This document shows, in pieces, positions 9,263 to 18,219 of a stretch of 64,000 nt of DNA. The notes beneath the pieces were generated by a model. The model saw only the letters and a list, made by a program, of their open reading frames with translations. It ran no database searches and had not been told where the DNA came from. Origin of the DNA: Rhizobiaceae bacterium. GTDB lineage: Bacteria; Pseudomonadota; Alphaproteobacteria; Rhizobiales; Rhizobiaceae. Made by a program: the position numbers and the translations under genes. The stretch's first letter is position 1; each line of letters opens with the position of its first letter. The stretch covers positions 1-64,000 of the forward strand of contig JANQMU010000146.1 of assembly GCA_028279875.1 (NCBI GenBank), given 5' to 3'.

Positions 9263-10858
9263 ATGAGAGATTTGTCGCGGCCCGGCCGGTCCGCGGTTCA
9301 CGCATGCAACGGCATGGCCGCGACATCGCATCCGCTGGCCACACAGACCGCCATCCAGATTCTGCGCGACGGCGGCAATGCGATGGACGCCGCGATTGCC
9401 GCCTGTGCGGTTCAATGCGTCGTCGAGCCGGGGTCGACGGGCATCGGCGGCGATTGCTTCTGTCTCTATGCGCCGGGCGGCTCGGCGGACATTGTCGCCT
9501 ATAACGGATCGGGCCGGGCGCCAGGCGGCGCCGACCTCGCCTTTTTCCAGGCCGCCGGTCTTGAAGCCATCGAACGCTACTCACCCCATTCGGTGACGGT
9601 GCCGGGTGCCGTCGATGCGTGGAGCCGGCTTTCGGCCGATCACGGCCAGCTGGATTTCGGTGCGCTTCTCGGGCCGGCGATCGATTTTGCCCGGGACGGA
9701 TTTCCGATTGCCTCGCGGGTTCACACGGATTTTACGGCCAGCGCGGCGTTGTTGCGCAGCGACCCAGTGAGTTCGTCCGCTTATCTCCTCGATGGCGCCG
9801 CCCCTGCCGTGGGTTCGGTGCACCGGCTTCCGAAACTCGCGACCGCTCTCGAGGCGATCGCCGAGGGCGGCCGGGACGTCTTTTACACAGGCTGGATTGC
9901 TAATGATATGGTCGAACGCCTGCAGGCGATGGGCGGTGTGCACACGGCGGAGGATTTCGCCGCGGCGGCGGGGGAATATGTCATCCCGATATCGAGCGAA
10001 TTTCGCGGTTACAACATCCTCGAATGTCCGCCGAACGGGCAGGGGGTGATCGCCCTGCTGCTGCTGAACATGATGCAGCATCTCGATCTCGATCCCGGGG
10101 GACCGCTGACCGTGGATCGCATCCACCTAGAGATCGAGGCGGCGCGGCTGGCCTATCGCGCCCGCAACCTTTTTGTCGCCGATCCGGCCCTCAGTGCGGT
10201 TCCGGTCGAGGCGCTGCTGTCGCAGGCCTATGCAAGGGATCTGGCCGGCGCCATCGATCCGCAAAGAGCCACCCTGCCGCCGCGCGATATTGCTCTGCCG
10301 CGCCATCACGACACGGTCTATATCACGGTCGTCGATCGCGAGAGGAACGCCTGCAGCTTCATCAACACGATCTTCGGCTCCTTCGGCAGCGGCATCACGG
10401 CACCGCGTTCGGGCGTGCTGCTGCACAATCGCGGTCAGGGTTTTGTGCTTGAACCGGGCCACCCCAACTGCATTGCGCCGGGAAAACGGCCGCTGCACAC
10501 GATCATTCCGGCGATCGCCGCACGCGGTGGAAAGACCGTCCTCTCCTTCGGCGTGATGGGCGGGCACTATCAGGCGCTCGGCCATATGCAGTTCCTGACC
10601 CGCTACCTGGATTTCGGCTTCGACCTTCAGGAGGCGATGGACCTGCCGCGCTTCATGGTCGATCCGGAGAGCGGGGAGGTGGACATGGAAACCGGCATCG
10701 GCGATGAGACCGTTGCGGCGCTTACCGCCCGCGGCCACCGGATCAGGCGGCCGGCCATGCCGATCGGCGGGTCGCAGGCGATTGCGATCGATTGGGACAA
10801 TGGCGTGCTGACGGGAGCCTCCGATCCGCGCAAGGATGGTTGCGCCATTGGCTATTGA
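9263..10858 (+). CDS. Gamma-glutamyltransferase-family Ntn hydrolase
   Basis: This 531-residue protein is a full-length gamma-glutamyltranspeptidase homologue. Seen: the N-terminal SHPLATQTAIQILRDGGNAMDAAIAACAVQCVVEP block, GGDCFCLYA, the autocleavage region with the likely N-terminal nucleophile Thr351 (HHDTVYITVVD), and GKRPLHTIIPAI. Family members usually read TTH at the nucleophile where this one reads TVY. No signal peptide is evident, so it may act in the cytoplasm as a hydrolase rather than as a periplasmic glutathione enzyme. The ATG at 9263 is preceded by GGAGAG; an upstream ATG at 9215 would add 16 basic residues. It overlaps the next gene by 23 bases. Confidence 0.88.
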   Translation: MRDLSRPGRSAVHACNGMAATSHPLATQTAIQILRDGGNAMDAAIAACAVQCVVEPGSTGIGGDCFCLYAPGGSADIVAYNGSGRAPGGADLAFFQAAGLEAIERYSPHSVTVPGAVDAWSRLSADHGQLDFGALLGPAIDFARDGFPIASRVHTDFTASAALLRSDPVSSSAYLLDGAAPAVGSVHRLPKLATALEAIAEGGRDVFYTGWIANDMVERLQAMGGVHTAEDFAAAAGEYVIPISSEFRGYNILECPPNGQGVIALLLLNMMQHLDLDPGGPLTVDRIHLEIEAARLAYRARNLFVADPALSAVPVEALLSQAYARDLAGAIDPQRATLPPRDIALPRHHDTVYITVVDRERNACSFINTIFGSFGSGITAPRSGVLLHNRGQGFVLEPGHPNCIAPGKRPLHTIIPAIAARGGKTVLSFGVMGGHYQALGHMQFLTRYLDFGFDLQEAMDLPRFMVDPESGEVDMETGIGDETVAALTARGHRIRRPAMPIGGSQAIAIDWDNGVLTGASDPRKDGCAIGY

Positions 10859-12320
10859 CACCACAGGAGGCCGGACCGCGATCACGCCCGGCGCCGGATG
10901 GAGCGGCCTGCTGCTCAGCCTTGGCAGTTGCGCACTGTGCGGCGTGGCCGTGTGGACCGTGCTTGCCGATACGCAACTTGCCCGGAGCGTTTCGGCGGGT
11001 GCCTTTGTCGCCTTTCTGGCTGTGGCGCAGGGTCGCTTCGGCATTCGGGAGCGCATGCTGCAGGTCCTCGCCTTGGCGGCGACCGCCGGTGCGGTGTGGA
11101 GGTTCCAGGCCGGCGCGCTCGAACCGGTCATCGATGATCTGGCACGGGCCGCCTATCTGAGCGCCTTCATCATGCTGGTCACCAGCCTGCGGCAGGGGGC
11201 CTTCGATTCGAACTCGGTCCTCACCATCGGCCGCTATCTGACGAGCCAGCCGGCCGGACGGCGTTATGTGGCTCTGCACCTGGGTGGCCATTTCATGGGG
11301 GTCCTGCTCAATTTCGGTGCCGTGAGCCTGCTGGGCCCGCTGGTCAAGCGCGGTGTCGACGCCAAGGCCGAGAGCGATCCGCCGGCGCTGACCGAGGTTC
11401 GCCTGCGCCGCCAGATCAATGCGCTGAGCCGCGGATTTGCCTGGTTCGCCCTGTGGGCGCCAACGGCCATCGCCCAGGCGGTGGTGCTGGCGATCGTGCC
11501 GGGATCGCGCGCCGGCATCATCGCCCTGTCGGGAATGGTCATCGCCATTCTCCTGCTCGCCGCCGGATGGGCCGAGGACCGGATCGTCGGCCATCGCTCG
11601 CGCATGCGCTTCGTCCGCGATGGCATTGCCATCAGCCGGACGCCGGCGCCGCCCTTTCCGTGGCCCGATCTCTGGCGGTTTTCGGCCGTTGCCGCCGCCC
11701 TGATCGGATCGGCCTGGGTGATCCGCCAGGTGACCGACATCCCCCTTGTCTCGGCGATCCTGATTGCTGCCGTCCCCGTCACCGTCACATGGATGACGGT
11801 GCAGAGCCTGTTTCAGCGGGCCGACTATCCCTGGCTGGGGAGCCGGGTGGCGGCGCTGTTCCGGGTGGTGATCCCGGCCGGCAGCCCGGAGGCGGCGACG
11901 CTCGGCCTTGCCGGCTATATCGGCATCCTCACCGCCACGCTGGTGGACCGCACCTGGATTGCCGAGAGCCTGCTGCGTTTGAGCCCGGGCCCTTCGGCGA
12001 TCTATCTGACCGTCTCGGCCCTGGTTCCGCTGGCGTCCTGTATCGGCCTGCCGCCAATGATGACGGTGACGTTTATGGGCGGCCTTCTGGTTTCACTGCC
12101 CGACCTGCAGCTCAACCCGAGCGTTCTCGGCCTGTCGTTTCTGGTCGGATGGTCGCTGAACCTCACCGGCTCGCCCTTCGGCGCAACATCGCTGCTGCTC
12201 AGCCGCGTCGTCGGGATTCCCGGCATCGTTCACGCCTGGCGCTGGAACGGGGTCTTCACCATCGTTTCCTGGTGCGTTGCGGCCCTGGTGATCCTGACCG
12301 TTGCCCATTGGCTCGGCTGA
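10836..12320 (+). CDS. Unrecognised multi-pass membrane protein
   Basis: This 494-residue protein has roughly twelve hydrophobic segments and is clearly integral to the inner membrane. I do not recognise a family; SGSPFGATSLLLSR-like sequence near residue 450 (LTGSPFGATSLLLSRVVGIPG) and the split into two hydrophobic halves with a cytoplasmic loop at about residues 245-280 would fit an ion or solute permease. The ATG at 10836 overlaps the gamma-glutamyltransferase stop, so the two are probably translated together, suggesting a carrier for a gamma-glutamyl compound or its product. That role is inference only. Confidence 0.6.
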   Translation: MVAPLAIDTTGGRTAITPGAGWSGLLLSLGSCALCGVAVWTVLADTQLARSVSAGAFVAFLAVAQGRFGIRERMLQVLALAATAGAVWRFQAGALEPVIDDLARAAYLSAFIMLVTSLRQGAFDSNSVLTIGRYLTSQPAGRRYVALHLGGHFMGVLLNFGAVSLLGPLVKRGVDAKAESDPPALTEVRLRRQINALSRGFAWFALWAPTAIAQAVVLAIVPGSRAGIIALSGMVIAILLLAAGWAEDRIVGHRSRMRFVRDGIAISRTPAPPFPWPDLWRFSAVAAALIGSAWVIRQVTDIPLVSAILIAAVPVTVTWMTVQSLFQRADYPWLGSRVAALFRVVIPAGSPEAATLGLAGYIGILTATLVDRTWIAESLLRLSPGPSAIYLTVSALVPLASCIGLPPMMTVTFMGGLLVSLPDLQLNPSVLGLSFLVGWSLNLTGSPFGATSLLLSRVVGIPGIVHAWRWNGVFTIVSWCVAALVILTVAHWLG

Positions 12321-12337
12321 AAACGCTCTAGCCGAGC
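12311..12337. terminator. Bidirectional hairpin between convergent genes
   Basis: GCTCGGCT (12311-12318) and AGCCGAGC (12330-12337) form a perfect 8-bp stem with an 11-base loop. It contains the stop codons of both convergent genes. There is no T-run, so termination would be weak or Rho-assisted. Confidence 0.5.
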
Positions 12338-13710
12338 ATCAGCCGCGGCAGCCACAGGACAATTCCCGGAAAGGCGATCAGCACGGCGACGGTAATGACA
12401 TCGGCGATGAAAAACGGCGTTGCGCCGCGAAAGACGTCCTGTACGGAAATGTCGCTGCGGACCCCGGCGACGACGAAACAGTTGAGGCCGATGGGCGGTG
12501 TGATCAGGCACAGTTCGGCCATCTTGACGACAATGATGCCGAACCAGATCGCGCATTCCGTGCCGGACATGCCGAGCGCCGACTCGGACGCCAGGACGTT
12601 TTCGCCTCCGTTCAGCGCGATGACCGCCGGGAAGGTCACCGGCAGGGTCAGGATCAGCATGCCGATCGCATCCATGAACATGCCGAGGACCACATAGGCG
12701 CACAGGATCCACAGCAGGGTGACGATGGGTGATTGGTCAAGCCCGGTGATCCAGTCCGAGAACGCGCCGGGCAGGTCGGCAAAGCCGAGATAGCGAACGA
12801 AAATCAGCACGCCCCAGATCATGGTGAAGATCATCGCGGTCAGTTTGGCGCTTTCCATCAGCGCGCTCTTCAACTGGCCCCACCGCATGCCCTTGGCGAG
12901 TGCCATCACCAGAATGACGAACGCGCCGAGGGCGCCGGCTTCCGTCGGCGTACCCCAGCCGAAATAGATGCAGTAGATGATGATGCCGACCACCGCGAAG
13001 ATCGGCAGCGATCCGGGCAGCGCCTCGAAACGCTGGGTCCAGGTGAACCCGGTGACCGGTGGCCCGAGGGTCTTGCGGAACCTGGCCATGAGGATGATGA
13101 GGGCCGCATAGATCAAGGCCGAAACCAGGCCGGGAAGGAAACCGGCGAGCAGCAACTGACCGACACTTGCTTCGACGATGATCGCATAGATCACCAGAAT
13201 GGCCGAGGGCGGGATCAGCGAGGCGAGGGTTCCGCCGGCGGCTACGACCCCGGCCGCGAAACGCCGGTCATAGCCGAGCTCGAGCATCTCGGGAATGGCG
13301 ATGCGGGCAAAGACGGCGGAGGTGGCGACCGATGCGCCTGATACGGCGGCAAAGCCGGCGGTGGCGAAGACCGTGGCAACGCCGAGGCCGCCTGGCAGCC
13401 AGCCGACCCAGCGCTTGGCGGCCTCGAACAGAGCTCTGGTCAGGCCGGCATAATAGCCGAGATAGCCGATCAGGATGAAGACCGGGATCAGGCTGAGCAC
13501 GTGGCTCGACATTTTCGAGTGCGGAACCTGGCCGACGATGCGCAGGGCCGTCCAGAAACCGCGGTCGATTCCCTGGCCCTTGTCGAAGGCGAAGATGATG
13601 AACAGGCCGACAAAGCCGATCAGCGCCGTTGCGAAGGCCACCCGCAGGCCGCCGACCACCAGCAGGATAAGAACGCCGGACAGGATCAGCCCGACTTCGA
13701 TGGTGCTCAT
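12328..13710 (-). CDS. TRAP transporter large permease (DctM type)
   Basis: This 460-residue protein has about twelve membrane helices and the DctM-family blocks ASVATSAVFARIAIPEM, AAGGTLASLIPPSAILVIYA and ITPPIGLNCFVVAGV. It is the transport subunit of a tripartite ATP-independent periplasmic system, driven by an ion gradient. Its start overlaps the stop of the small permease by four bases (ATGA type). It forms an operon with the DctQ- and DctP-type genes; the substrate is likely an organic acid, but this cannot be read from sequence. Confidence 0.93.
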   Translation of the reverse strand: MSTIEVGLILSGVLILLVVGGLRVAFATALIGFVGLFIIFAFDKGQGIDRGFWTALRIVGQVPHSKMSSHVLSLIPVFILIGYLGYYAGLTRALFEAAKRWVGWLPGGLGVATVFATAGFAAVSGASVATSAVFARIAIPEMLELGYDRRFAAGVVAAGGTLASLIPPSAILVIYAIIVEASVGQLLLAGFLPGLVSALIYAALIILMARFRKTLGPPVTGFTWTQRFEALPGSLPIFAVVGIIIYCIYFGWGTPTEAGALGAFVILVMALAKGMRWGQLKSALMESAKLTAMIFTMIWGVLIFVRYLGFADLPGAFSDWITGLDQSPIVTLLWILCAYVVLGMFMDAIGMLILTLPVTFPAVIALNGGENVLASESALGMSGTECAIWFGIIVVKMAELCLITPPIGLNCFVVAGVRSDISVQDVFRGATPFFIADVITVAVLIAFPGIVLWLPRLMLG

Positions 13711-14324
13711 GAGCCGTCTCCGGCGCCGGACACCGTTTCCGCCTCATGGGCGGCGACCGTCGCAATGTCCTCGATCAGCGGGACGGCCACCGGAGACTTT
13801 GCGCCCGACCACAGGGCCCGCCAGTATCCCCATGTCTGGAGCAGGAGGCGCAGCAGCAGCAGCGTGAACATGATCGGAACCAGCAGCTTGACCGGCCAGG
13901 TCGGCAGGTTGATGTCGATGGTGCTGTCGCCGAGTTTCAGCGCCCGCTCCGCATGGGTCCAGGAGCCGATCGTGAGGATCAGGGTGAGCGCCCCCATCAG
14001 CACGATAGACGCCAGTTCGAAGGCCCACAGGAACCGCCCGTGCAAAGCGCGCACGACAATATCCATGCGGATATGGCTTCCAAGGCGCTGGCAATAGGCG
14101 ATGCCGAGAAACGCCACGACCGGTACGGCCTGGACGATCCAGTCTATGAAGCCGGGCACCGGCATGTTGAAAAACTTGCGGCCGAGAATATTGGCGACCG
14201 CCAGGAGCATGATGGCCAGCACGCACAGGCCGGCCAAAAGCGTCATCGCGCTTTCGATCTTGAACAGGAAGCGGTCGGCGCGGGACAGCCCGCTGTCGTC
14301 CGCCTTGACGTTGCTGACGGTCAT
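13707..14324 (-). CDS. TRAP transporter small permease (DctQ type)
   Basis: This 205-residue protein has four membrane segments in the DctQ pattern, with the GRKFFNMPVPGFIDWIVQAVPVVAFLGIAYCQRLGSHIRMDIVV block typical of the family. It sits between the periplasmic binding subunit and the large permease and is needed for their assembly. The N-terminal 30 residues are cytoplasmic and polar, slightly longer than usual. Confidence 0.9.
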   Translation of the reverse strand: MTVSNVKADDSGLSRADRFLFKIESAMTLLAGLCVLAIMLLAVANILGRKFFNMPVPGFIDWIVQAVPVVAFLGIAYCQRLGSHIRMDIVVRALHGRFLWAFELASIVLMGALTLILTIGSWTHAERALKLGDSTIDINLPTWPVKLLVPIMFTLLLLRLLLQTWGYWRALWSGAKSPVAVPLIEDIATVAAHEAETVSGAGDGS

Positions 14325-14352
14325 GGTGCCGGCCTCCTCAGTGAACCCTGGA

Positions 14353-14378
14353 GCCCGGCCGCGGTAATGCGGCCGGGC
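14353..14378 (-). promoter_or_regulatory. Intercistronic hairpin after the TRAP binding-protein gene
   Basis: GCCCGGCCGC and GCGGCCGGGC form a perfect 10-bp stem with a six-base loop in the gap between the binding-protein stop and the small permease start. There is no T-run. Such hairpins after binding-protein genes commonly protect the upstream mRNA so that more binding protein than permease is made. Confidence 0.6.
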
Positions 14379-14394
14379 AGGCTGCTGTCAGAGG

Positions 14395-15408
14395 TCAGTT
14401 CTTGCGCTTCTCCTGCAGCGTGGTCACGACGAGGTCATAGAGCTCCTGGCCGGGCAGGCCCTGAGCGTCCATGTCGGCAATCCAGGCTTCGCGGATGGGC
14501 ACGGCCGCCGCATCGCGAAACGCTTCGATTTCGGCGTCGTCGAGTTCGACTTTCTGGACCTTCTTTTCAGCCAGGACCTTGTCCCACCGGTCGAGCAGGG
14601 CGCCGTAATTGGCGACGTAATGCTCGATTGCCTCTTCGATCGAGGAATCGAGCGCCTGGCGATGGTCGGGCGGCAGCGCTTCATAGGCGTCGATATTGAC
14701 GACGACCGGACAGTTCACCGTTCCCGGGTTGAGATTGGCGGTCCACCATTTGGCGAGATCAATGGTGCGGAAGGCAAAATGGGCATGGGGGGCGAAAGCG
14801 ACCGTGTCGACGACGCCCGACTCCATGGCATTGTAAGCCTCCGTCGCGGTCACCGATGTCGGCACGGCGCCGACCGCCTTGAAGGCATTGCCGATGCCGC
14901 CGGTAGCGCGCACGCGCATGCCGTCGAAATCCTTCAGGCTGTTGCGCGGTTCACCGGTGCCGACGATGTTGTATTGCGGCATTGGAGAGGGCATCAGCAG
15001 CTTGGCGTTCCAGCGGGCCAGATCGGCCTGGGTTGCCGGATGGGCGTAGACGGCGTTACTGACAGTTACCTCTTCGTCGAGATTGCTGACTCCCAGGAAC
15101 GGCAGTTCGAGAACTGTGATCGTCGGGTTCTTGTCGCGGTGGTAGCCGGCGCAGAACTGCGCCATCTCGAATGCGCCGACGGAGATTCCATCAAGGTTTT
15201 CGCGGTTTTTCGACAGGCCTCCATAGGAAATATTGAGGGTGAAATCACCATTGGTCTTGGCGGAGACCAGTTCAGCGAGCTTTTCCACATGTTCGGTGAA
15301 AGCGCGGCGCTTGCCCCACAGCGAGACATTCCATTCGACGGCCAGCGCCTCGCTGGCCATGAACGAGACGGCCATGGCCGCGACACACAGTTTGACAGAT
15401 TTGTTCAT
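14395..15408 (-). CDS. TRAP transporter periplasmic binding protein (DctP type)
   Basis: This 337-residue protein has a Sec signal peptide (MNKSVKLCVAAMAVSFMASEALA) and the DctP-family pattern: LKDFDGMRVRATGGIGNAFKAVGAVPTSVTATEAYNAMESGVVDTVAFAP, whose Arg near residue 180 normally binds a substrate carboxylate. The ATG at 15408 is preceded by GGGAGAA; the longer upstream frame has no such site. First gene of the TRAP operon, divergent from chaA. Confidence 0.92.
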   Translation of the reverse strand: MNKSVKLCVAAMAVSFMASEALAVEWNVSLWGKRRAFTEHVEKLAELVSAKTNGDFTLNISYGGLSKNRENLDGISVGAFEMAQFCAGYHRDKNPTITVLELPFLGVSNLDEEVTVSNAVYAHPATQADLARWNAKLLMPSPMPQYNIVGTGEPRNSLKDFDGMRVRATGGIGNAFKAVGAVPTSVTATEAYNAMESGVVDTVAFAPHAHFAFRTIDLAKWWTANLNPGTVNCPVVVNIDAYEALPPDHRQALDSSIEEAIEHYVANYGALLDRWDKVLAEKKVQKVELDDAEIEAFRDAAAVPIREAWIADMDAQGLPGQELYDLVVTTLQEKRKN

Positions 15409-15570
15409 TGCAGTTCTCCCGTTTATTCCCGCAATAGATTTCAGATTGTCGATAAATTCAAGTCGAACCGCGCGGCTTTCGCTGTCCGGCCTCGTCGTTG
15501 CAATCAACGGCTTCGATGCTAGATTGCGACGATTCTCGTTGCGCCGCCAGACATTCGGAAATCATCGCAT

Positions 15571-16677
15571 ATGCTGAAACTCATCCGTTCGGAAATCGCC
15601 CTCATCCTCGGCCTGCTCCTGACGGTGCTTTTCTACGGACCCTGGTCCTTCCTGTTCAGTGACGGCTTCACGATGCCGCTCTATCTGGTTTTGTTTGCCG
15701 TGCTCTTTGCCGTGATGCTGCTCCTGTCCTTTGCGGCGGTGCGCCATGCCGATCATCTGGCGGTGCTTCTGGGCGAACCCTACGGCACGCTGATCCTGAC
15801 GCTTGCGGTGATCACCATCGAGGTGGCGCTGATTTCAGCGATCATGCTCGGCGGCGAGGCCAATCCGACGCTCGCCCGCGATACGATGATGGCCGTCCTT
15901 ATGATCGTGCTCAACGGTGTTGTCGGCCTGGTCCTGGTGGTTGGCGGCTTCTATCACCGGGAGCAGGAGTTCAACTTGCATGGCGCAAGGGCGTTTCTGA
16001 CTGTGCTGGTCACGCTGGCAACCATGACGCTGATCCTGCCGAATTTCACCCGGTCGACACCGGATCCGAGCCTCAACCGTATCCAGGCGGAATGGTTCGC
16101 GGCCATCACGATTGCCCTCTATGTGACCTTCCTGGCTATCCAGACCATGCGGCACCGGTCGTTTTTCGTTCAGCCGGGACCGGAGGGCACCGGCGAAGAC
16201 GGTCATCACAAGGTGACCGGCTCCAGGTCGGTGCCGTTCCATGCGGTGCTGCTTGTGCTGACGCTGGTGCCGGCGGTGCTTTTGTCGAAGAAACTGGCCA
16301 TTGTGCTGGAGTTTGGAGTGCAGAGCTGGCAATTGCCGGTATCGATCGCCGGCGTCATCATCGCTTGCCTGGTTCTGGCGCCGGAGGCGCTGGCGGCGCT
16401 GTCGGCGGCTCGCCAGAACTTCCTCCAGCGGGCCGTCAATATCTGCCTCGGTTCGGCGCTGGCCACCATCGGCCTTACCGTTCCCGCCGCGCTGGCGATT
16501 TCGGTGTTCGCCAATCACCCGCTCCGGCTCGGGCTCAGCGACACGGACATGACCCTCCTGGTGTTGACGATGTTTGTCAGCGGTCTGACCTTTGGCGGGG
16601 TGCGGACCAACATGCTGCAGGGCGCTGTGCATCTGGTGATCTTTGCGGTTTACATCGTCCTCATATTCAATCCATAG
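15571..16677 (+). CDS. chaA: Calcium/sodium:proton antiporter ChaA
   Basis: This 368-residue inner-membrane protein of the CaCA superfamily has about eleven helices in two inverted halves. Seen: the first alpha-repeat GEPYGTLILTLAVITIEVALISAIML, with the membrane-buried Glu expected to bind the cation, and the second repeat APEALAALSAARQNFLQRAVNICLGSALATIGLTVPAALAI. Length and motifs match ChaA. It exchanges Ca2+ or Na+ for H+ and stands alone, divergent from the TRAP operon. Confidence 0.88.
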   Translation: MLKLIRSEIALILGLLLTVLFYGPWSFLFSDGFTMPLYLVLFAVLFAVMLLLSFAAVRHADHLAVLLGEPYGTLILTLAVITIEVALISAIMLGGEANPTLARDTMMAVLMIVLNGVVGLVLVVGGFYHREQEFNLHGARAFLTVLVTLATMTLILPNFTRSTPDPSLNRIQAEWFAAITIALYVTFLAIQTMRHRSFFVQPGPEGTGEDGHHKVTGSRSVPFHAVLLVLTLVPAVLLSKKLAIVLEFGVQSWQLPVSIAGVIIACLVLAPEALAALSAARQNFLQRAVNICLGSALATIGLTVPAALAISVFANHPLRLGLSDTDMTLLVLTMFVSGLTFGGVRTNMLQGAVHLVIFAVYIVLIFNP

Positions 16678-16809
16678 TAGCGGCGCTGTTCGGGGTGGGC
16701 TGCGGCAAATCCACACAAGGGGCAATAAGGATCGCTGCCCTGGCTGGAATTTGCCGTAAACTGGCGCAGTTGATTTCTGCGTTGTGACTTACGAACTGAG
16801 GGTGGCGCC

Positions 16810-18219
16810 ATGGCTGATTTCACCGATGCGGTTTTCCTCGCCCGGCTGCAATTTGCATTTACCGTCTCGTTCCACATCATCTTCCCGGCGACCTCGATCG
16901 GTCTCGCCAGCTTCCTGGCCTTCGTGCAGTGGCGCTGGCTGCGCACCGGCGAGAAGATCTATCTGACGCTGTTCGACTACTGGATCAAACCCTTTGCCGT
17001 GGTGTTCGGCATGGGTGTGGTGTCGGGTCTGATGATGAGCTATGAATTTGGCACCAATTGGAGCGTTTTTGCCGACAAGGCCGGCCCCGTCATCGGGCCG
17101 CTCATGGGCTACGAGGTGCTGACGGCGTTCTTCATCGAGGCCGGCTTTCTCGGCGTCATGCTGTTCGGCCGCGACAAGGTCGGGCCGCGGCTGCATTTCT
17201 TCGCCACCCTCATGGTCGCCATCGGCACCTTGGCATCGGCGTTCTGGATTCTCAGCGTCAACAGCTGGATGCAGACACCGGCCGGCTACGCAATGAACGA
17301 TGTCGGCCAGTACGTGCCGGAGGACTGGCTGAAGGTGATCTTCAACCCGTCCTTTCCCTACCGGCTCGTTCACATGGTCTTCGCCGCCTATCTGACCACG
17401 GCGCTGGTGGTTTCGGCGGTCGGCGCCTACCATCTCCTGAAGGACCGGACGAACCAGACGAGCCGCAAGATGTTCTCCATGGCCCTGTGGTTCATCGCCA
17501 TCATCGCGCCGCTGCAGATCATTGCCGGCGATCTGCATGGCCTCAACAGCTATGAGCATCAGCCGGCGAAGGTCGCGGCGCTGGAAGGGCATTTCAAGAC
17601 CCGGAAAGCGGCTCCGGAATATATTTTTGGGTTTCCGAACATGGAGACGCAGGAGATCGAATACGGGCTCGCCATTCCCTATTTCGGCTCCTGGATCCTG
17701 ACCCATGATTTCAATGCCGAGGTCATCGGGCTTGATCAGTTTCCGCGCGAGGACTGGCCGCATGTCCCGATCGTGTTCTGGTCGTTCCGGATCATGGTGG
17801 GACTCGGGCTGCTGTTTTTCAGCCTCGGCGCCTGGAGCCTCGTGGCCCGCTGGCGCGGCACTTTCTTCGAGAGCCGTCCCCTTGCCCGCTTTGCCCTGCT
17901 GCTCGGCCCGGCCGGCTATGTCGCGGTGCTGAGCGGCTGGGTGACGACCGAGGTCGGGCGGCAGCCCTACACGATTTACGGTCTTCTGCGCACCGCCGAT
18001 TCGGCCTCTCCGGTCGCCGCGCCGGCCGTTGCGACGTCGCTGGCGGTGATCATCGTGGTGTATTTGTTCATTTTCGGCTTGGGAACCTATTATGTCGTGC
18101 GGCTGATGGGCAAAGAGCCGGCGGACAGTCCACCGCCGCAAACACGCAGTATTCTCGATCAAGGCGGCAACCGGGCGATCCGGATTCTTCGCGGGCTGCG
18201 CGGAGGGGAGGGCGCATGA
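16810..18219 (+). CDS. cydA: Cytochrome bd-type quinol oxidase subunit I (CIO type)
   Basis: This 469-residue subunit carries the haems. Seen: the N-terminal RLQFAFTVSFHIIFPATSIG with the high-spin haem His, the FEAGFLGVMLFG segment (written FIEAGFLGVMLFG), GDLHGLNSYEHQPAKVAALE, and GWVTTEVGRQPYTIYGLLRT. The quinol-binding Q loop is short and the C-terminus reads GRQPYTIYG, which places it with the cyanide-insensitive oxidases (CioA) rather than E. coli CydA. It overlaps the next gene as ATGA. Confidence 0.93.
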   Translation: MADFTDAVFLARLQFAFTVSFHIIFPATSIGLASFLAFVQWRWLRTGEKIYLTLFDYWIKPFAVVFGMGVVSGLMMSYEFGTNWSVFADKAGPVIGPLMGYEVLTAFFIEAGFLGVMLFGRDKVGPRLHFFATLMVAIGTLASAFWILSVNSWMQTPAGYAMNDVGQYVPEDWLKVIFNPSFPYRLVHMVFAAYLTTALVVSAVGAYHLLKDRTNQTSRKMFSMALWFIAIIAPLQIIAGDLHGLNSYEHQPAKVAALEGHFKTRKAAPEYIFGFPNMETQEIEYGLAIPYFGSWILTHDFNAEVIGLDQFPREDWPHVPIVFWSFRIMVGLGLLFFSLGAWSLVARWRGTFFESRPLARFALLLGPAGYVAVLSGWVTTEVGRQPYTIYGLLRTADSASPVAAPAVATSLAVIIVVYLFIFGLGTYYVVRLMGKEPADSPPPQTRSILDQGGNRAIRILRGLRGGEGA

